Shown here in pieces: positions 49,710 through 59,009 of a DNA stretch of 64,000 nt. A program made the translations under genes and the position numbers. The notes under the pieces are model-generated. The model was not told where the DNA came from and searched no databases. It saw nothing but the letters and a program-made list of their open reading frames with translations. The stretch covers positions 26,740 to 90,739 of the forward strand of contig NZ_BMTY01000009.1 in the NCBI RefSeq assembly GCF_014649915.1, given 5' to 3'. Source of the DNA: Streptomyces toxytricini. GTDB lineage: Bacteria > Actinomycetota > Actinomycetes > Streptomycetales > Streptomycetaceae. Position 1 is the first letter of the stretch. The number at the start of each line of letters is the position of its first letter.

Positions 49710-51049
49710 ACGGTCCCGACGACGGACTCGACGGCCCCGGCGGCCCGGGCGGCCCCGGCGGCCGCCGCCCCGGCCCCGAAGAGCAGCAGGTCGGCGGGGC
49801 ACCCCGGATACCGGACCCGCGCGGCGCTGCCGACGACCTCGACCCCGCGCACGCGCCGCCCCCGCCGGACCTGCCTCCGGTGCCGTCCCCGGCGCCGGAC
49901 GGCGCACCGCCGACGGCGGCCGGGTCCTCGGCGCGGAGCGGGCGGGCCCCCGAGCCCCGCTCGCACACCGTGCTGAAGTCCCTGCTCGGCGCGTGGGCGC
50001 TGGCCGCGTGCTCCGCCGAGGAGACGCAGGCCGTGGAGGACCACCTCACCGAGTGCGCACCCTGCGCGGAGGAGGCGCTGCGGCTGCGCGACGCCGTCGG
50101 CCTGCTGCACCGCGAGGAGAGCCTGGACCTCAAGCCGATGCTGCGGTCGCGGGTCCTGGAGGAGTGCCTGGGCAAGCGGCCCGCCCGGATCCCCGTTCCG
50201 GCGTGGGCGGTGCCCTACGACACCGAGACCGCGCGGCTCGACGCGCTGCTGCGGGACTTCGGCGACGGCGAGTGGGAGACCCCGGTCCGGCTGAAGTGGT
50301 TCGAGGAGGAGCGGCGGCGCACCCGCCGGACGACGGTCGCCGGGGTCATCGGCCACCTCATGACCGTCGACGGGCTCGTCGCGGCGGCCCTCGGGCTCGA
50401 CGACCCGCTCGGCCCGGACGCGCCGCAGCAGGCCGGGGCGACCGCCCGCACCGAGCACTACTGGAGCTCCGCCGGCCGGCCGCCGGCCCGGCACGTCCGC
50501 GAGCCGTGGCGGGAGCAGGGGCACACCCTCCTGCGGACCGTCTCGTTCGCGGGCCGGGAGACGGCCGAGCTGACCGTGGACTACGGGCCGTTCGCCCTGC
50601 CGCTGGGCGACGCCTTCCTGGAGCGGGCCTTCGAGTGCTGGGTGCACGCCTGGGACATCGCGGAGGCGGTGGACTACCCGTACGACGCCCCGTCGGGGCC
50701 GGACCTGAACCGGATGATCGACCTCGCGGCGAGGCTCCTGCCGAGCGCGCTGGCACACCGGCGGCGGGCGGGCCTCGCCGCCCCGGCGGGCCGGCTCGTC
50801 GAGGCGGGCGCACCCGGCCGGACCCTGCGTCTGGAGATCGAGGGCTCGGGCGGCGGCAGCTGGGACATCGCGCTGGACTCCCCGGCGGCGCAGCCGTCGC
50901 CGGAGCACACGGTGGCGCGGATCGCGCTCGACGGGGCCGAGTTCTGCCAGCTGGCCGCCGGGCACATCTCCCCGGAGGAGGCGGCCGTCGGGGGCAGGAC
51001 GGCGACCGCGAGGCGATCCGCGACGTGCTGTTCGCCGCCGCCTCGCTGA
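49706..51049 (+). CDS. Zinc-finger anti-sigma/MDMPI-domain protein with apparent C-terminal frameshift
   Basis: Residues about 1-85 are Pro/Gly-rich and disordered. An anti-sigma zinc-binding motif HLTECAPCAEEA (His-x3-Cys-x2-Cys) lies near residue 115, followed by a mycothiol-dependent maleylpyruvate isomerase-like domain (TVAGVIGHLMTVDGLVAAALG through AFECWVHAWDIAEAVDYP). The frame as read ends RTATARRSATCCSPPPR at 51049. Reading +1 from the G5 run at 50990-50994 instead gives QDGDREAIRDVLFAAASLSR and stops at 51060, a far more natural end for the family. One G is missing: either a real frameshift or a homopolymer sequencing error. Coupled to the ECF sigma gene. Confidence 0.8.
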   Translation: MNGPDDGLDGPGGPGGPGGRRPGPEEQQVGGAPRIPDPRGAADDLDPAHAPPPPDLPPVPSPAPDGAPPTAAGSSARSGRAPEPRSHTVLKSLLGAWALAACSAEETQAVEDHLTECAPCAEEALRLRDAVGLLHREESLDLKPMLRSRVLEECLGKRPARIPVPAWAVPYDTETARLDALLRDFGDGEWETPVRLKWFEEERRRTRRTTVAGVIGHLMTVDGLVAAALGLDDPLGPDAPQQAGATARTEHYWSSAGRPPARHVREPWREQGHTLLRTVSFAGRETAELTVDYGPFALPLGDAFLERAFECWVHAWDIAEAVDYPYDAPSGPDLNRMIDLAARLLPSALAHRRRAGLAAPAGRLVEAGAPGRTLRLEIEGSGGGSWDIALDSPAAQPSPEHTVARIALDGAEFCQLAAGHISPEEAAVGGRTATARRSATCCSPPPR

Positions 51050-51076
51050 GCCGCCTCTGACCGGGGCCGGCCGCGG

Positions 51077-51952
51077 CTACGCGAAGACGACCGTGCGGCT
51101 GCCGTTCAGCAGGACGCGGTGCTCGCTGTGCCACTTCACGGCCCGGGCGAGGGCCTGGCACTCCACGTCGCGGCCGATCGCCACGAGCTGGTCGGGGGTG
51201 ACCTCGTGGCCGACGCGCTCGACCTCCTGCTCGATGATCGGGCCCTCGTCGAGGTCGGCCGTGACGTAGTGGGCGGTCGCGCCGATCAGCTTCACGCCCC
51301 GGGCGTGCGCCTGGTGGTACGGCTTCGCGCCCTTGAAGCTCGGCAGGAAGGAGTGGTGGATGTTGATGATCCGGCCGCTCAGCTCCCGGCACAGGGTGTC
51401 CGAGAGGACCTGCATGTAGCGGGCCAGGACGACGAGCTCGACGTTCTCGGCCCGGACGATGTCCAGGAGCTTCTGCTCGGCCGCCGCCTTCGTCTCCTTC
51501 GTCACCGGGATGTGGTGGAAGGGGATGTCGTACGAGGCGACGAGCTCGGCGAAGTCGGTGTGGTTCGAGACCACGGCGGCGATCTCCACCGGCAGGGCGC
51601 CGATCCGGGTGCGGAACAGCAGGTCGTTCAGGCAGTGCCCGAACTTCGAGACCATCAGGACGATCCGCATCCGCTCGTCGGAGCGGTGGATCTGCCAGTC
51701 CATCCGGAAGGAGTCGCCGATCGCGGCGAAGCTGGCCCGCAGCTTCTCCACCGAGACGGGCGGCTCGGCCGAGAAGTGGACCCGCATGAAGAACAGGCCG
51801 GTGTCGTGGTCGCCGAACTGGCGGCTGTCCTCGATGTTGCACCCGGTCATGAACAGGTAGCTGGACACGGCGTGCACGATGCCCTGCTTGTCGGGGCAGG
51901 ACAGGGTCAGTACGTACTGCTGGGGGGCCTGGGTGTGCGGGTCGTCGCTCAT
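51077..51952 (-). CDS. purU: Formyltetrahydrofolate deformylase (291 aa)
   Basis: Hydrolyses 10-formyl-THF to formate and THF, balancing one-carbon pools. An N-terminal ACT domain (LTLSCPDKQGIVHAVSSYLF) is followed by the formyltransferase-like catalytic domain: MVSKFGHCLNDLLFR, VVSNHTDFAEL, NIHHSFLPSFKGAKPY with the catalytic His, and GATAHYVTADLDEGPII. The length (291 aa) is normal for PurU. ATG at 51952. It lies 14 bp downstream of the SCO4402-family gene in the same direction and may be read from its promoter. Confidence 0.95.
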   Translation of the reverse strand: MSDDPHTQAPQQYVLTLSCPDKQGIVHAVSSYLFMTGCNIEDSRQFGDHDTGLFFMRVHFSAEPPVSVEKLRASFAAIGDSFRMDWQIHRSDERMRIVLMVSKFGHCLNDLLFRTRIGALPVEIAAVVSNHTDFAELVASYDIPFHHIPVTKETKAAAEQKLLDIVRAENVELVVLARYMQVLSDTLCRELSGRIINIHHSFLPSFKGAKPYHQAHARGVKLIGATAHYVTADLDEGPIIEQEVERVGHEVTPDQLVAIGRDVECQALARAVKWHSEHRVLLNGSRTVVFA

Positions 51953-51966
51953 GACCCCACAGCTTT

Positions 51967-52470
51967 TCACACGCCGCGGGTCAGGATCCCCAGCAGTTCC
52001 AGCGACCGCGGCGCCGCGTCCGGGTCGTCGCCGTCGGACTGCGCCATCCGTACGTGCGCCTCGCGGGAGGCGCGCACCGCGTCGGGCCAGTCCGGGTGGT
52101 CCAGATAGGCGGAGACGGGGGCGTCGGGGCCGACCTGGTGCAGGATGCGGAGCACCCGCAGGACCGCCGCGTCGACGAGGGCCGCCTCGTGGACGTCGCG
52201 GAAGATCGTGCCGACGTACTTGTCGGCGGACCAGCTGTCGAGCCAGGTGTCCTCGACGAGCCGGTACACGGCGTCGGTGACGTCCCCGTATCCCTCGACT
52301 CCGGCGAGCCAGGTCTCCTTCTGGAAGACCGGGTCGGAGATCATGTGCAGCGCCGAGCGCACGTTGCTGCGCCAGCGCCACCACGGCATGTCGTTCAGGG
52401 GCATGCCGCCCATGGTGGAGGAGCGGCCGCCGCGTTTGGAAGTGTTCTTCGAACCTTGGGCGAATGTCAC
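51967..52470 (-). CDS. SCO4402-family conserved protein (167 aa)
   Basis: A Streptomyces-conserved protein of unknown function. It starts (GTG 52470) VTFAQGSKNTSKRGGRSSTM, then PLNDMPWWRWRSNVRSALHM, and is largely helical with many Trp residues (WLDSWSADKYVGTIF) and no signal or membrane segment. Family name recalled, not verified. Its constant pairing with purU is the only clue. The gap 52471-52616 upstream holds divergent promoters. Confidence 0.8.
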   Translation of the reverse strand: MTFAQGSKNTSKRGGRSSTMGGMPLNDMPWWRWRSNVRSALHMISDPVFQKETWLAGVEGYGDVTDAVYRLVEDTWLDSWSADKYVGTIFRDVHEAALVDAAVLRVLRILHQVGPDAPVSAYLDHPDWPDAVRASREAHVRMAQSDGDDPDAAPRSLELLGILTRGV

Positions 52471-52616
52471 GCTTTCGATCGTACGTTCCCCTCCGGTGCG
52501 ATCTTGAAGCACCTGCGGGGCGGGCCGCGGGGCGGGCCGCCCCCGGGCTTTCACCCGGCCGTCACCCTCCGTTGCGCCCGTCTCACTCCCGCGTTCCCCG
52601 CGGGCCGGAATGGTGC

Positions 52617-53918
52617 ATGGACATGACCGATCGGCGACGCGCGACCCCCTTCCCCCGCACCGTGCTCGCATCGGCGCTGGCCACATGCCTGGCCGCCGGA
52701 TGCGGGGTCCTCCCGACGGGCTCCGGGCCCGCCGGGGACACCATCACCGTCATGACCTTCGCCCCGCAGGACACCGCCGCCACCAACATGCCCGGCATGG
52801 TCGGCATGGCCAAGGCGTACGAGCGCTGGACCAACGCCAGGGGCGGCATCAACGGCCGCCGGCTGCGCGTGGTCACCTGCAACGAGAAGAACACCCCGGC
52901 CGGCGCCGCGGACTGCGCCCACAAGGCCGTCGCGGAGAACGCGGTCGCCGTCGTCGGCTCCTACAGCCAGCACGGGCGCGCGTTCATGGCCCCCCTCGAA
53001 TCCGAGGGCATCCCCTTCATCGGCGGCTACGGCGTCACCTCCGAGGAGTTCCAGAGCCCGCTGTCCTTCCCCGTCAACGGCGGCCAGCCCGTCCTCCTCG
53101 CGGGCGCCGGCCACCAGCTCGGCCGGGTCTGCGGACAGGTGTCCCTGGTGCGGCCCGACACCCTCGCAGGCGACTCCATGCCGGTCCTCCTCGACGCCGG
53201 CCTGAAGGCCGACACCGGCGGCCGGGCCGGCGCCGCCGAGGACATCCGGGCCGCCGAGGACACCGCGGACTTCGTCCCGCAGGCCCGCCAGGCCATGGCA
53301 GGCGCGGCGGCCAAGGACCCCACCGGCAAGGAGCGCGGCTGCGTCACCGCCGTGCTCGGCCAGCGCACCGAGACCTTCTTCGACGCCTTCCGCCGCGCCG
53401 GCGACCCTCGCCGCAGCCCGCAGATCGCCTCCGTGCTCGGCAGCGTCAGCCAGGCCCTGATCGACCGCACCGGCGGCCGCGACAGCCCCTTCGAGGGGGC
53501 CCTGGTCACCGGCTGGTACCCCGTGTCGACGGACCCGCTGTGGGAGCCGATGCGCCGGGTGGCCGCCGAGCACGCCTTCGGCGACCACGCCGTCGACCCC
53601 GATGACAGCGGCACGCAGACCGCCTGGATCGCGTACACCGTGCTGAACGAGGTCCTGAAGCGGCTCGGGCCCGGCGAGGAGGTCACCGGGCGGAGGGTGG
53701 CCCGCGAACTGAAGCAGGCGGAGCCCGTACGCACCGGGGGCCTCACGCCCGAGCTGAGCTGGCGGCGCGAGGACATGCGCGCCATCGCCGGCTACCCCCG
53801 CATGGTGAACGGGCAGGTCACCTTCCAGGTGGTCCGCTCCGGGCGGCTCGTCGCCCAGCCCGGCGAGCAGGCACGGGACATGACCGCCGCCCTGGAGCGG
53901 GCCCCGGGCCCGGCCTGA
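52617..53918 (+). CDS. Lipoprotein solute-binding protein, LivJ/LivK-like (433 aa)
   Basis: A signal peptide with lipobox LAAGC (Cys about residue 26) anchors it outside the membrane. The mature part is a type I periplasmic-binding fold typical of branched-chain amino-acid or amide ABC systems: VMTFAPQDTAATNMPGM, NGRRLRVVTCNEKNTPAGAADCAHKAV, VAVVGSYSQHGRAFMAPLES, GIPFIGGYGVTSEEF. No permease or ATPase gene is nearby, so it may feed a distant transporter or act as a sensor. The start is ATG 52617 or 52623. Confidence 0.87.
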   Translation: MDMTDRRRATPFPRTVLASALATCLAAGCGVLPTGSGPAGDTITVMTFAPQDTAATNMPGMVGMAKAYERWTNARGGINGRRLRVVTCNEKNTPAGAADCAHKAVAENAVAVVGSYSQHGRAFMAPLESEGIPFIGGYGVTSEEFQSPLSFPVNGGQPVLLAGAGHQLGRVCGQVSLVRPDTLAGDSMPVLLDAGLKADTGGRAGAAEDIRAAEDTADFVPQARQAMAGAAAKDPTGKERGCVTAVLGQRTETFFDAFRRAGDPRRSPQIASVLGSVSQALIDRTGGRDSPFEGALVTGWYPVSTDPLWEPMRRVAAEHAFGDHAVDPDDSGTQTAWIAYTVLNEVLKRLGPGEEVTGRRVARELKQAEPVRTGGLTPELSWRREDMRAIAGYPRMVNGQVTFQVVRSGRLVAQPGEQARDMTAALERAPGPA

Positions 53919-53947
53919 CGCCCGCCGGGCGCCCGGGGACGGGCGTC
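53917..53947. terminator. Short hairpin between convergent stops
   Basis: GACGCCCG (53917-53924) pairs with CGGGCGTC (53940-53947) around a GC-rich loop; the arms overlap both stop codons. Weak but well placed for the two convergent genes. Confidence 0.45.
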
Positions 53948-55607
53948 ACAGTTGCGACTTGTCGCGCTTCGGGAGGTTGTACTTGGTCGCGATCGGGTTC
54001 CACAGGGCCGCCGCCGACTCCTTCGCGCGGGTGGCCTCCCCGCTCGACTTGTTGCCGTCGGCGGCGTCGTCCGTGTTCCGGGCGTGGCCGTCCTTGCAGC
54101 CCTTCTTCTTGTCGTCGGCGACGTCCTCCGCCCAGGCCGCATAGCTGTTGTCGGCGTCCGCCGACGCCTTCCACGCCTTCGTGAGGGACGCCGACAGCCG
54201 CTGGTGGTTCGGCAGCTTGTCCAGCCGGAGCTCCTGGAGGCGCGTGACGAGTTCCTCGCGCTGGCGGGCGGCGCTGCGCAGGTCGTCGGCGGCCGTGCCG
54301 AGGTTGCGGCAGCCCTTGATGTCGTCGACCGCCTTGATGACCGAGTCCCGGCTGTCCGCGCTGTCGGCGAGCACCTTGTCCAGCTGGACCGCCTGCGACC
54401 GGGCCGGGTCCACCGGCGCCTCGGCGGCCGCCGCGGCCGAACCCGTGGGGGACGGCGCCGCAGCGGCCGCGGCCGGGTCGTTGTTCTGCGCCTTGGGGTC
54501 GCTCAGCATCGCTCCTACGCCCAGCCCGACCACCGCGAGGCCGATCACCACGGCCGCGATCACGGCGGGCTGCACCCGCCGCCCGGGCTCCGGCGGGGGC
54601 GGGGGCGGCGCGGCGAAGCCGGGCTGGGGCCGGGGCTGCCGGGCGTACTGCTGCTGCGGGTGCGGCTGCGGCACCGGGCGCTGCCCGCGGGGCGGGGGCC
54701 GGCGCAGCACCGGCTCCTGGATGGGCGGCATCTGCCGGGTGTGGCCGTCGTCGGCGCCGTCCTGACGGAACAGGGCGTCGAAGTCGCCGGTGACGGGCGG
54801 GATGTACTGCGTCGCCGCCTCGTCCGGCCCGGCCCCCGGCCCGGCCGGGACCGGCGGGATGTACTGGGTCGCCGCCTCGTCGTGCGCGGCGGGTCCCGCG
54901 GGCGGAACGGAGCCCGGGTCCGCCGGAACCGGCGGGATGTACTGGGTCGCCGCCTCGTCGTGCGCGGCGGGTCCCGCGGGCGGAACGGAGCCCGGGTCCG
55001 CCGGGACCGGCGGGATGTACTGGGTGACCGCCTCCGGCAGCGGCGGGTACCCGTACCCGTGCGGCTGCCCCGGGCCCTCGTACCCGGGCCCGAGGACGTG
55101 TCCGGCCGGCGCCGCCTCCACCCCCGGGAAGCCCTGGCCCTGCGAGCCCTGCTGCGGGTGGGCCCGGTCCTGCATGCCTTGGGCCGGGAAGCCCGGGCCC
55201 TGCACGGCCCGGCCCTGATCAGCCGGGCCCGGGAAGCCCTGGTCCGGAAGGCCCTGGCCCGGGAAGCCCTGGCCCTGCGAGCCCTGATCCTGAAGGTTCT
55301 GGCCCGGGAAGCCCTGGCCTGGAAAGGCCTGCCCCTGGACACCCTGGTCCGGGACGCCCTGGTCCTGCGGGGCATGGCCCTGGAGGCCCTGGTCCGGGGC
55401 GGGCGGGAAGCCGGCGGCCGGGTCCTGCGGGTAGGCCTCGGCAGCAGGGGCCGCCGGGTAGGACTGCGGGTGGCCGGGGGGCGCGGCGGGCCGGTCCGGG
55501 TACGCCGGGTCCGGGTTCCACTGCGCACCGGCCTGCGGGGCCCCCTGCTGGCCGCTGCCCTGTCCGCTCTCCGTCACCCGGGACTCCTTCGCCGACTGCT
55601 CCGTCAC
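53946..55607 (-). CDS. Proline/glutamine-rich single-span membrane protein with TQYIPPV repeats (553 aa)
   Basis: Not a known family. The N-terminal 180 residues are Gln/Gly/Pro-rich repeats of QGFPGQG type. Then come four copies of TQYIPPV, spaced by a 26-residue repeat (78 bp in DNA, exact at 54858, 54936 and 55014). A Pro/Arg-rich stretch leads to one transmembrane helix (VIAAVVIGLAVVGLGVGAML, about 345-365). The external C-terminal domain of about 190 residues is helical with CRNLG and KKGCKDGH cysteines. Topology is probably a long cytoplasmic tail. The Thr in the repeats could be phosphorylated; speculative. Confidence 0.75.
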   Translation of the reverse strand: MTEQSAKESRVTESGQGSGQQGAPQAGAQWNPDPAYPDRPAAPPGHPQSYPAAPAAEAYPQDPAAGFPPAPDQGLQGHAPQDQGVPDQGVQGQAFPGQGFPGQNLQDQGSQGQGFPGQGLPDQGFPGPADQGRAVQGPGFPAQGMQDRAHPQQGSQGQGFPGVEAAPAGHVLGPGYEGPGQPHGYGYPPLPEAVTQYIPPVPADPGSVPPAGPAAHDEAATQYIPPVPADPGSVPPAGPAAHDEAATQYIPPVPAGPGAGPDEAATQYIPPVTGDFDALFRQDGADDGHTRQMPPIQEPVLRRPPPRGQRPVPQPHPQQQYARQPRPQPGFAAPPPPPPEPGRRVQPAVIAAVVIGLAVVGLGVGAMLSDPKAQNNDPAAAAAAPSPTGSAAAAAEAPVDPARSQAVQLDKVLADSADSRDSVIKAVDDIKGCRNLGTAADDLRSAARQREELVTRLQELRLDKLPNHQRLSASLTKAWKASADADNSYAAWAEDVADDKKKGCKDGHARNTDDAADGNKSSGEATRAKESAAALWNPIATKYNLPKRDKSQL

Positions 55608-55718
55608 TTGCGAAACCGGCGACTCACGCTACCCGGACCCCGCCCGCCCCGTCAGGCCCACCCCGAACACGTTTCCGGTCACAGGCGGACATACCGCCCG
55701 CCATCCGCCGGACAGGCC

Positions 55719-57098
55719 CTACGCCACCGCCTCCAGCCTCGCGGCGAACTCCCGCGCCGCCGCCTCCTCCCGGTACGGCTCCAGCCGCGCCCGGAAGTCG
55801 TCGAGGTACTCGGCGCCCCGGCTGGAGCGCAGCCCGGACAGCAGCTCCGCCGCCCTTCCCGCGGTCTGGCAGGCCTGCTCCACCTCCCGCTGCTGCACCT
55901 GCGCGGCCGCGAGCAGCAGCAGGCCGATCGCCCGCCGGCGCTCCTTGCCGGCGGGCAGCGCGGCCAGCGCCTCCCGGGCCTGCCGGGCCGCCTGCTCCGG
56001 CTGCCCGAGGTCGCGGTGGCAGTGGGCCAGCTCGTCCGCCAGGTAGGCCCCGTCGAAGTGCCGGATCCACACCGGGTCGTCCCCCGACTCCGGCTCGGCC
56101 CGCTCCAGGGCGCCGACCGCCCGCGAGGCCAGGACCGCCGTCGCCCGGGCGTCGCCCATCAGCGCGTGCCCGCGCGCCTCCGCCGCGTAGAACATCGCCT
56201 CGGCCCGCGGCGTGACCTGGCCGCGCGTGCCCTCCTGGGCGGCCCGCGCCAGCTGGGCGATCTCCCTCGGGTTGCCGAGCTCGGCCGCCAGGTGGCTCAT
56301 GGACGCCGCGAGCACGTACCCGCCGTACGCGCGGTCGCCCGCGGCCTGCGCCAGCCGCAGCGCCTGGATGTAGTACCGCTGCGCCAGCCCCGGCTGCCCG
56401 GTGTCCACCGCCATGTACCCGGCGAGTTCGGTGAGCCGGGCCACCGCCGCGAACAGCGCCCGCCCGACCGGCTCCCGGTACGAGCCGCCGATCAGCCCGG
56501 ACACCACCGAGTTGAGGTAGTGCACCACGACGGGGCGGACGTGCCCGCTGCCGAAGCGGTGGTCGAGGTCCTTCAGCGCGTCGGTCGTCGCCCGGACCGC
56601 CTCCACGTCCGACATGCCGACGCGCGAGCCGCCGTTGCGGGCCACCTGCGCGTCCGCCCCGGTGATCAGCCAGTCCCGGCTCGGCTCGACGAGCGCCGAC
56701 GCGGCGACGCTCGACCCGGACAGGAAGTCCCGCCGCCCGACGTCGCTCCGCCACAACTCGCTGACCTGCTCGATCGCCCCGACCACGGTCGGGGAGAACT
56801 GCAGGCCGATCCCGGAGGCGAGGTTCTTGCCGTTGGCCATGCCGATCTCGTCGATCGTCACGGTCCGGCCCAGTTTTCGGCCGAGCGCCTCCGCGATGAT
56901 GCCGGGCGCCCGGCCCCGTGGCTGCTGGCCCCGCAGCCAGCGCGCCACCGACGTCTTGTCGTAGCGGAGGTCGAGGCCGTGTTCGGCCCCGCACATGTTG
57001 ACGCGCCGGGCGAGCCCGGCGTTCGAGCACCCGGCTTCCTGGATGAGCGCCTGTAGCCGTTCGTTCGGCTGACGGGCGACGAGAGGCCTGGCTGCCAT
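55719..57098 (-). CDS. NsdA-like regulator: HTH plus TPR-like domain (459 aa)
   Basis: An atypical helix-turn-helix at the start (PNERLQALIQEAGCSNAGLA, then YDKTSVARWLRGQQPRGRAP) is followed by a conserved GRTVTIDEIGMANGKNLASG stretch, a linker with DVGRRDFLSGSSVAASALVE, and a TPR-like superhelix from about 190 onward. This layout belongs to the NsdA/NsdB group of Streptomyces regulators that restrain sporulation and antibiotic production. Which paralogue it is cannot be told from sequence memory. ATG at 57098, with a long 211-bp divergent region before the primase-polymerase gene. Confidence 0.83.
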   Translation of the reverse strand: MAARPLVARQPNERLQALIQEAGCSNAGLARRVNMCGAEHGLDLRYDKTSVARWLRGQQPRGRAPGIIAEALGRKLGRTVTIDEIGMANGKNLASGIGLQFSPTVVGAIEQVSELWRSDVGRRDFLSGSSVAASALVEPSRDWLITGADAQVARNGGSRVGMSDVEAVRATTDALKDLDHRFGSGHVRPVVVHYLNSVVSGLIGGSYREPVGRALFAAVARLTELAGYMAVDTGQPGLAQRYYIQALRLAQAAGDRAYGGYVLAASMSHLAAELGNPREIAQLARAAQEGTRGQVTPRAEAMFYAAEARGHALMGDARATAVLASRAVGALERAEPESGDDPVWIRHFDGAYLADELAHCHRDLGQPEQAARQAREALAALPAGKERRRAIGLLLLAAAQVQQREVEQACQTAGRAAELLSGLRSSRGAEYLDDFRARLEPYREEAAAREFAARLEAVA

Positions 57099-57309
57099 GA
57101 AAACCCCCAGAGGCCGCGGGTGATCGTTGGAAAGATCACTTCCCGCCTGATGTGTGGAGAATCATCCGCTTAGCGTCGTGTCGCTACCCAAGCGCGGCGC
57201 CCCGGCCTCCCACGCGCCCCCGCCCGTGCTCCAATGCGCCCCGCATGCAGGATCGATGCAGCGTGCCCGGGCCGGCCCGGCCCCGTAACCCCGCGTCGGG
57301 GCGCCAGTT

Positions 57310-57999
57310 GTGAAGGGCGTGGAAGAGACCATCGGAGTCACGGAGACCGCACCCATCCCCCAGCAGCGCGGAGAGCAGCTGCTGGACCATGCCGTGCGGT
57401 ACACGGAAGAACGGCACTGGGACGTCTTCGCCGGCACCTGGCTGGAGCACGCGGAGGGCCGCGAGCTGTGCTCCTGCGGCGCCGCGGACTGCGCGGCTCC
57501 CGGCGCGCACGCCGCGGTGAAGGACTGGGCGGCGGTCGCCACGGGCAGCGCGGTGCAGGTGCGGCGGGTGTGGGGCAAGCGCCCCGACGCGTCGATCCTG
57601 CTGCCGACGGGCCGCACGTTCGACGCACTGGACGTCCCCGACACCGCCGGCTTCCTCGCCCTCGCCCGGCTGGAGCGCATGCAGCGCACCCTCGGCCCGG
57701 TGACGCTCACCCCCGACCACCGGATGCTCTTCTTCGTACTGCCGGGCGCCGCGGCGAAGGTCCCGGACATGGTCCGCCGGTTCGGCTGGTCCCCCTCCGC
57801 GATCGACCTGAAGGTGCGCGGCGAGGGCGAGTACGTGGCCGCCCCGCCGACCCGCGTCGGCGGCCGGGGCGCCGTCCAGTGGGCTCGGCGGCCCACGCCC
57901 GCGAACCGGTGGCTGCCCGACACCGACGAGCTGATCGACGCGCTCGCGTACGCGTGCGGGCGCGAGGCCGCCGCGGAACGGGCCCGGCGCAGCGCCTGA
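57310..57999 (+). CDS. Bifunctional DNA primase/polymerase N-terminal domain protein (229 aa)
   Basis: Prim-pol (PF09250) domain alone: LLDHAVRYTEERHWDVFAGT, the zinc-like CSCGAADCAAPGAH, VRRVWGKRPDASILLPTG, DVPDTAGFLALARLERM, FGWSPSAIDLKVRGEGEYVAAPPT. The helicase part of phage primases is missing, and such solo domains are widespread in Streptomyces chromosomes, usually beside regulators like the upstream gene. Catalytic acidic residues are not clearly conserved, so activity is doubtful. GTG 57310 or GTG 57319 as start. Confidence 0.82.
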   Translation: MKGVEETIGVTETAPIPQQRGEQLLDHAVRYTEERHWDVFAGTWLEHAEGRELCSCGAADCAAPGAHAAVKDWAAVATGSAVQVRRVWGKRPDASILLPTGRTFDALDVPDTAGFLALARLERMQRTLGPVTLTPDHRMLFFVLPGAAAKVPDMVRRFGWSPSAIDLKVRGEGEYVAAPPTRVGGRGAVQWARRPTPANRWLPDTDELIDALAYACGREAAAERARRSA

Positions 58000-58166
58000 C
58001 GCGCGGCGCCGACCACCCGCCGCCGCGCCTCCCGCGGGCACAAGTGCAGGTGGGCGGGGGTGTGTTCCGCTGGGGAAAGACATGACATTCGTAACTGCTG
58101 CGCCTCTTCGGGCCGCCCTATCGTCGTGGGTGTAGGACCACGGGGACATGGACGAGAGGCGGGCGC

Positions 58167-59009
58167 ATGCCGAACCAGGGTGATGCGACGGGCGGGGCGG
58201 TCGGAGCGGGCGGCGCGCCCGGGGCGCCGTACGGCGAGCGGGCGGCGGTCCGCGTCGAGGGGCTGTGGAAGCGCTTCGGCGAGCAGGTGGCGGTCGCGGG
58301 CATCGACCTGGAGCTGCCCGCGGGCAGGTTCATCGGCCTGGTCGGCCCGAACGGCGCGGGGAAGACGACGACGCTGTCCATGGTGACGGGCCTGCTCCGG
58401 CCGGACATGGGGCGCGTCCTCGTCGCCGGCCACGACGTGTGGGCGGACCCGGTCGCGGTGAAGTCCCGGATCGGCGTCCTGCCGGAGGGCCTGCGCATGT
58501 TCGAGCGGCTGTCGGGCCGCGAACTGCTCGGCTACATGGGCCGGCTGCGCGGCATGCCGGGCGACGAGACCGACAAGCGGGCCACGCAGCTGCTGGACGT
58601 CCTGGACCTGGCGGGCTCGCAGCACAAGCTGGTCGTCGACTACTCGACGGGCATGCGGAAGAAGATCGGGCTGGCGGCGGCGCTGCTGCACAACCCCGAA
58701 GTGCTGTTCCTGGACGAGCCGTTCGAGGGCGTCGACCCGGTGTCGGCGCAGACCATCCGCGGGGTGCTGGAACGTTACACCGCCTCCGGTGCCACGGTCG
58801 TCTTCTCCTCCCACGTGATGGAGCTGGTCGAGTCACTGTGCGACTGGGTCGCCGTCATGGCGGGCGGCCGGATCCGCGCCGCGGGCCCCCTGGCCCACGT
58901 ACGGGGCGAAGCGCCCACGCTGCAGGCGGCCTTCCTGGAGCTCGTCGGCGCGGGCGGCCGCACCGCCGGCGACGCGCTGGACTGGCTGGGCGGGCAGGCC
59001 GCCCGATGA
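58167..59009 (+). CDS. ABC transporter ATP-binding protein (280 aa)
   Basis: Walker A GPNGAGKTTT (about 58-67), Q-loop region, signature STGMRKKIGLAAALL, Walker B VLFLDEPFEGVDP and the switch His in FSSHVMEL. The fold is of the CcmA/Nod-type exporters. The N-terminus is extended by about 30 Gly/Ala residues. ATG 58167 follows GAGAGGCGGG. The stop overlaps the permease start (ATGA), so both are made together. Cargo unknown. Confidence 0.94.
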   Translation: MPNQGDATGGAVGAGGAPGAPYGERAAVRVEGLWKRFGEQVAVAGIDLELPAGRFIGLVGPNGAGKTTTLSMVTGLLRPDMGRVLVAGHDVWADPVAVKSRIGVLPEGLRMFERLSGRELLGYMGRLRGMPGDETDKRATQLLDVLDLAGSQHKLVVDYSTGMRKKIGLAAALLHNPEVLFLDEPFEGVDPVSAQTIRGVLERYTASGATVVFSSHVMELVESLCDWVAVMAGGRIRAAGPLAHVRGEAPTLQAAFLELVGAGGRTAGDALDWLGGQAAR

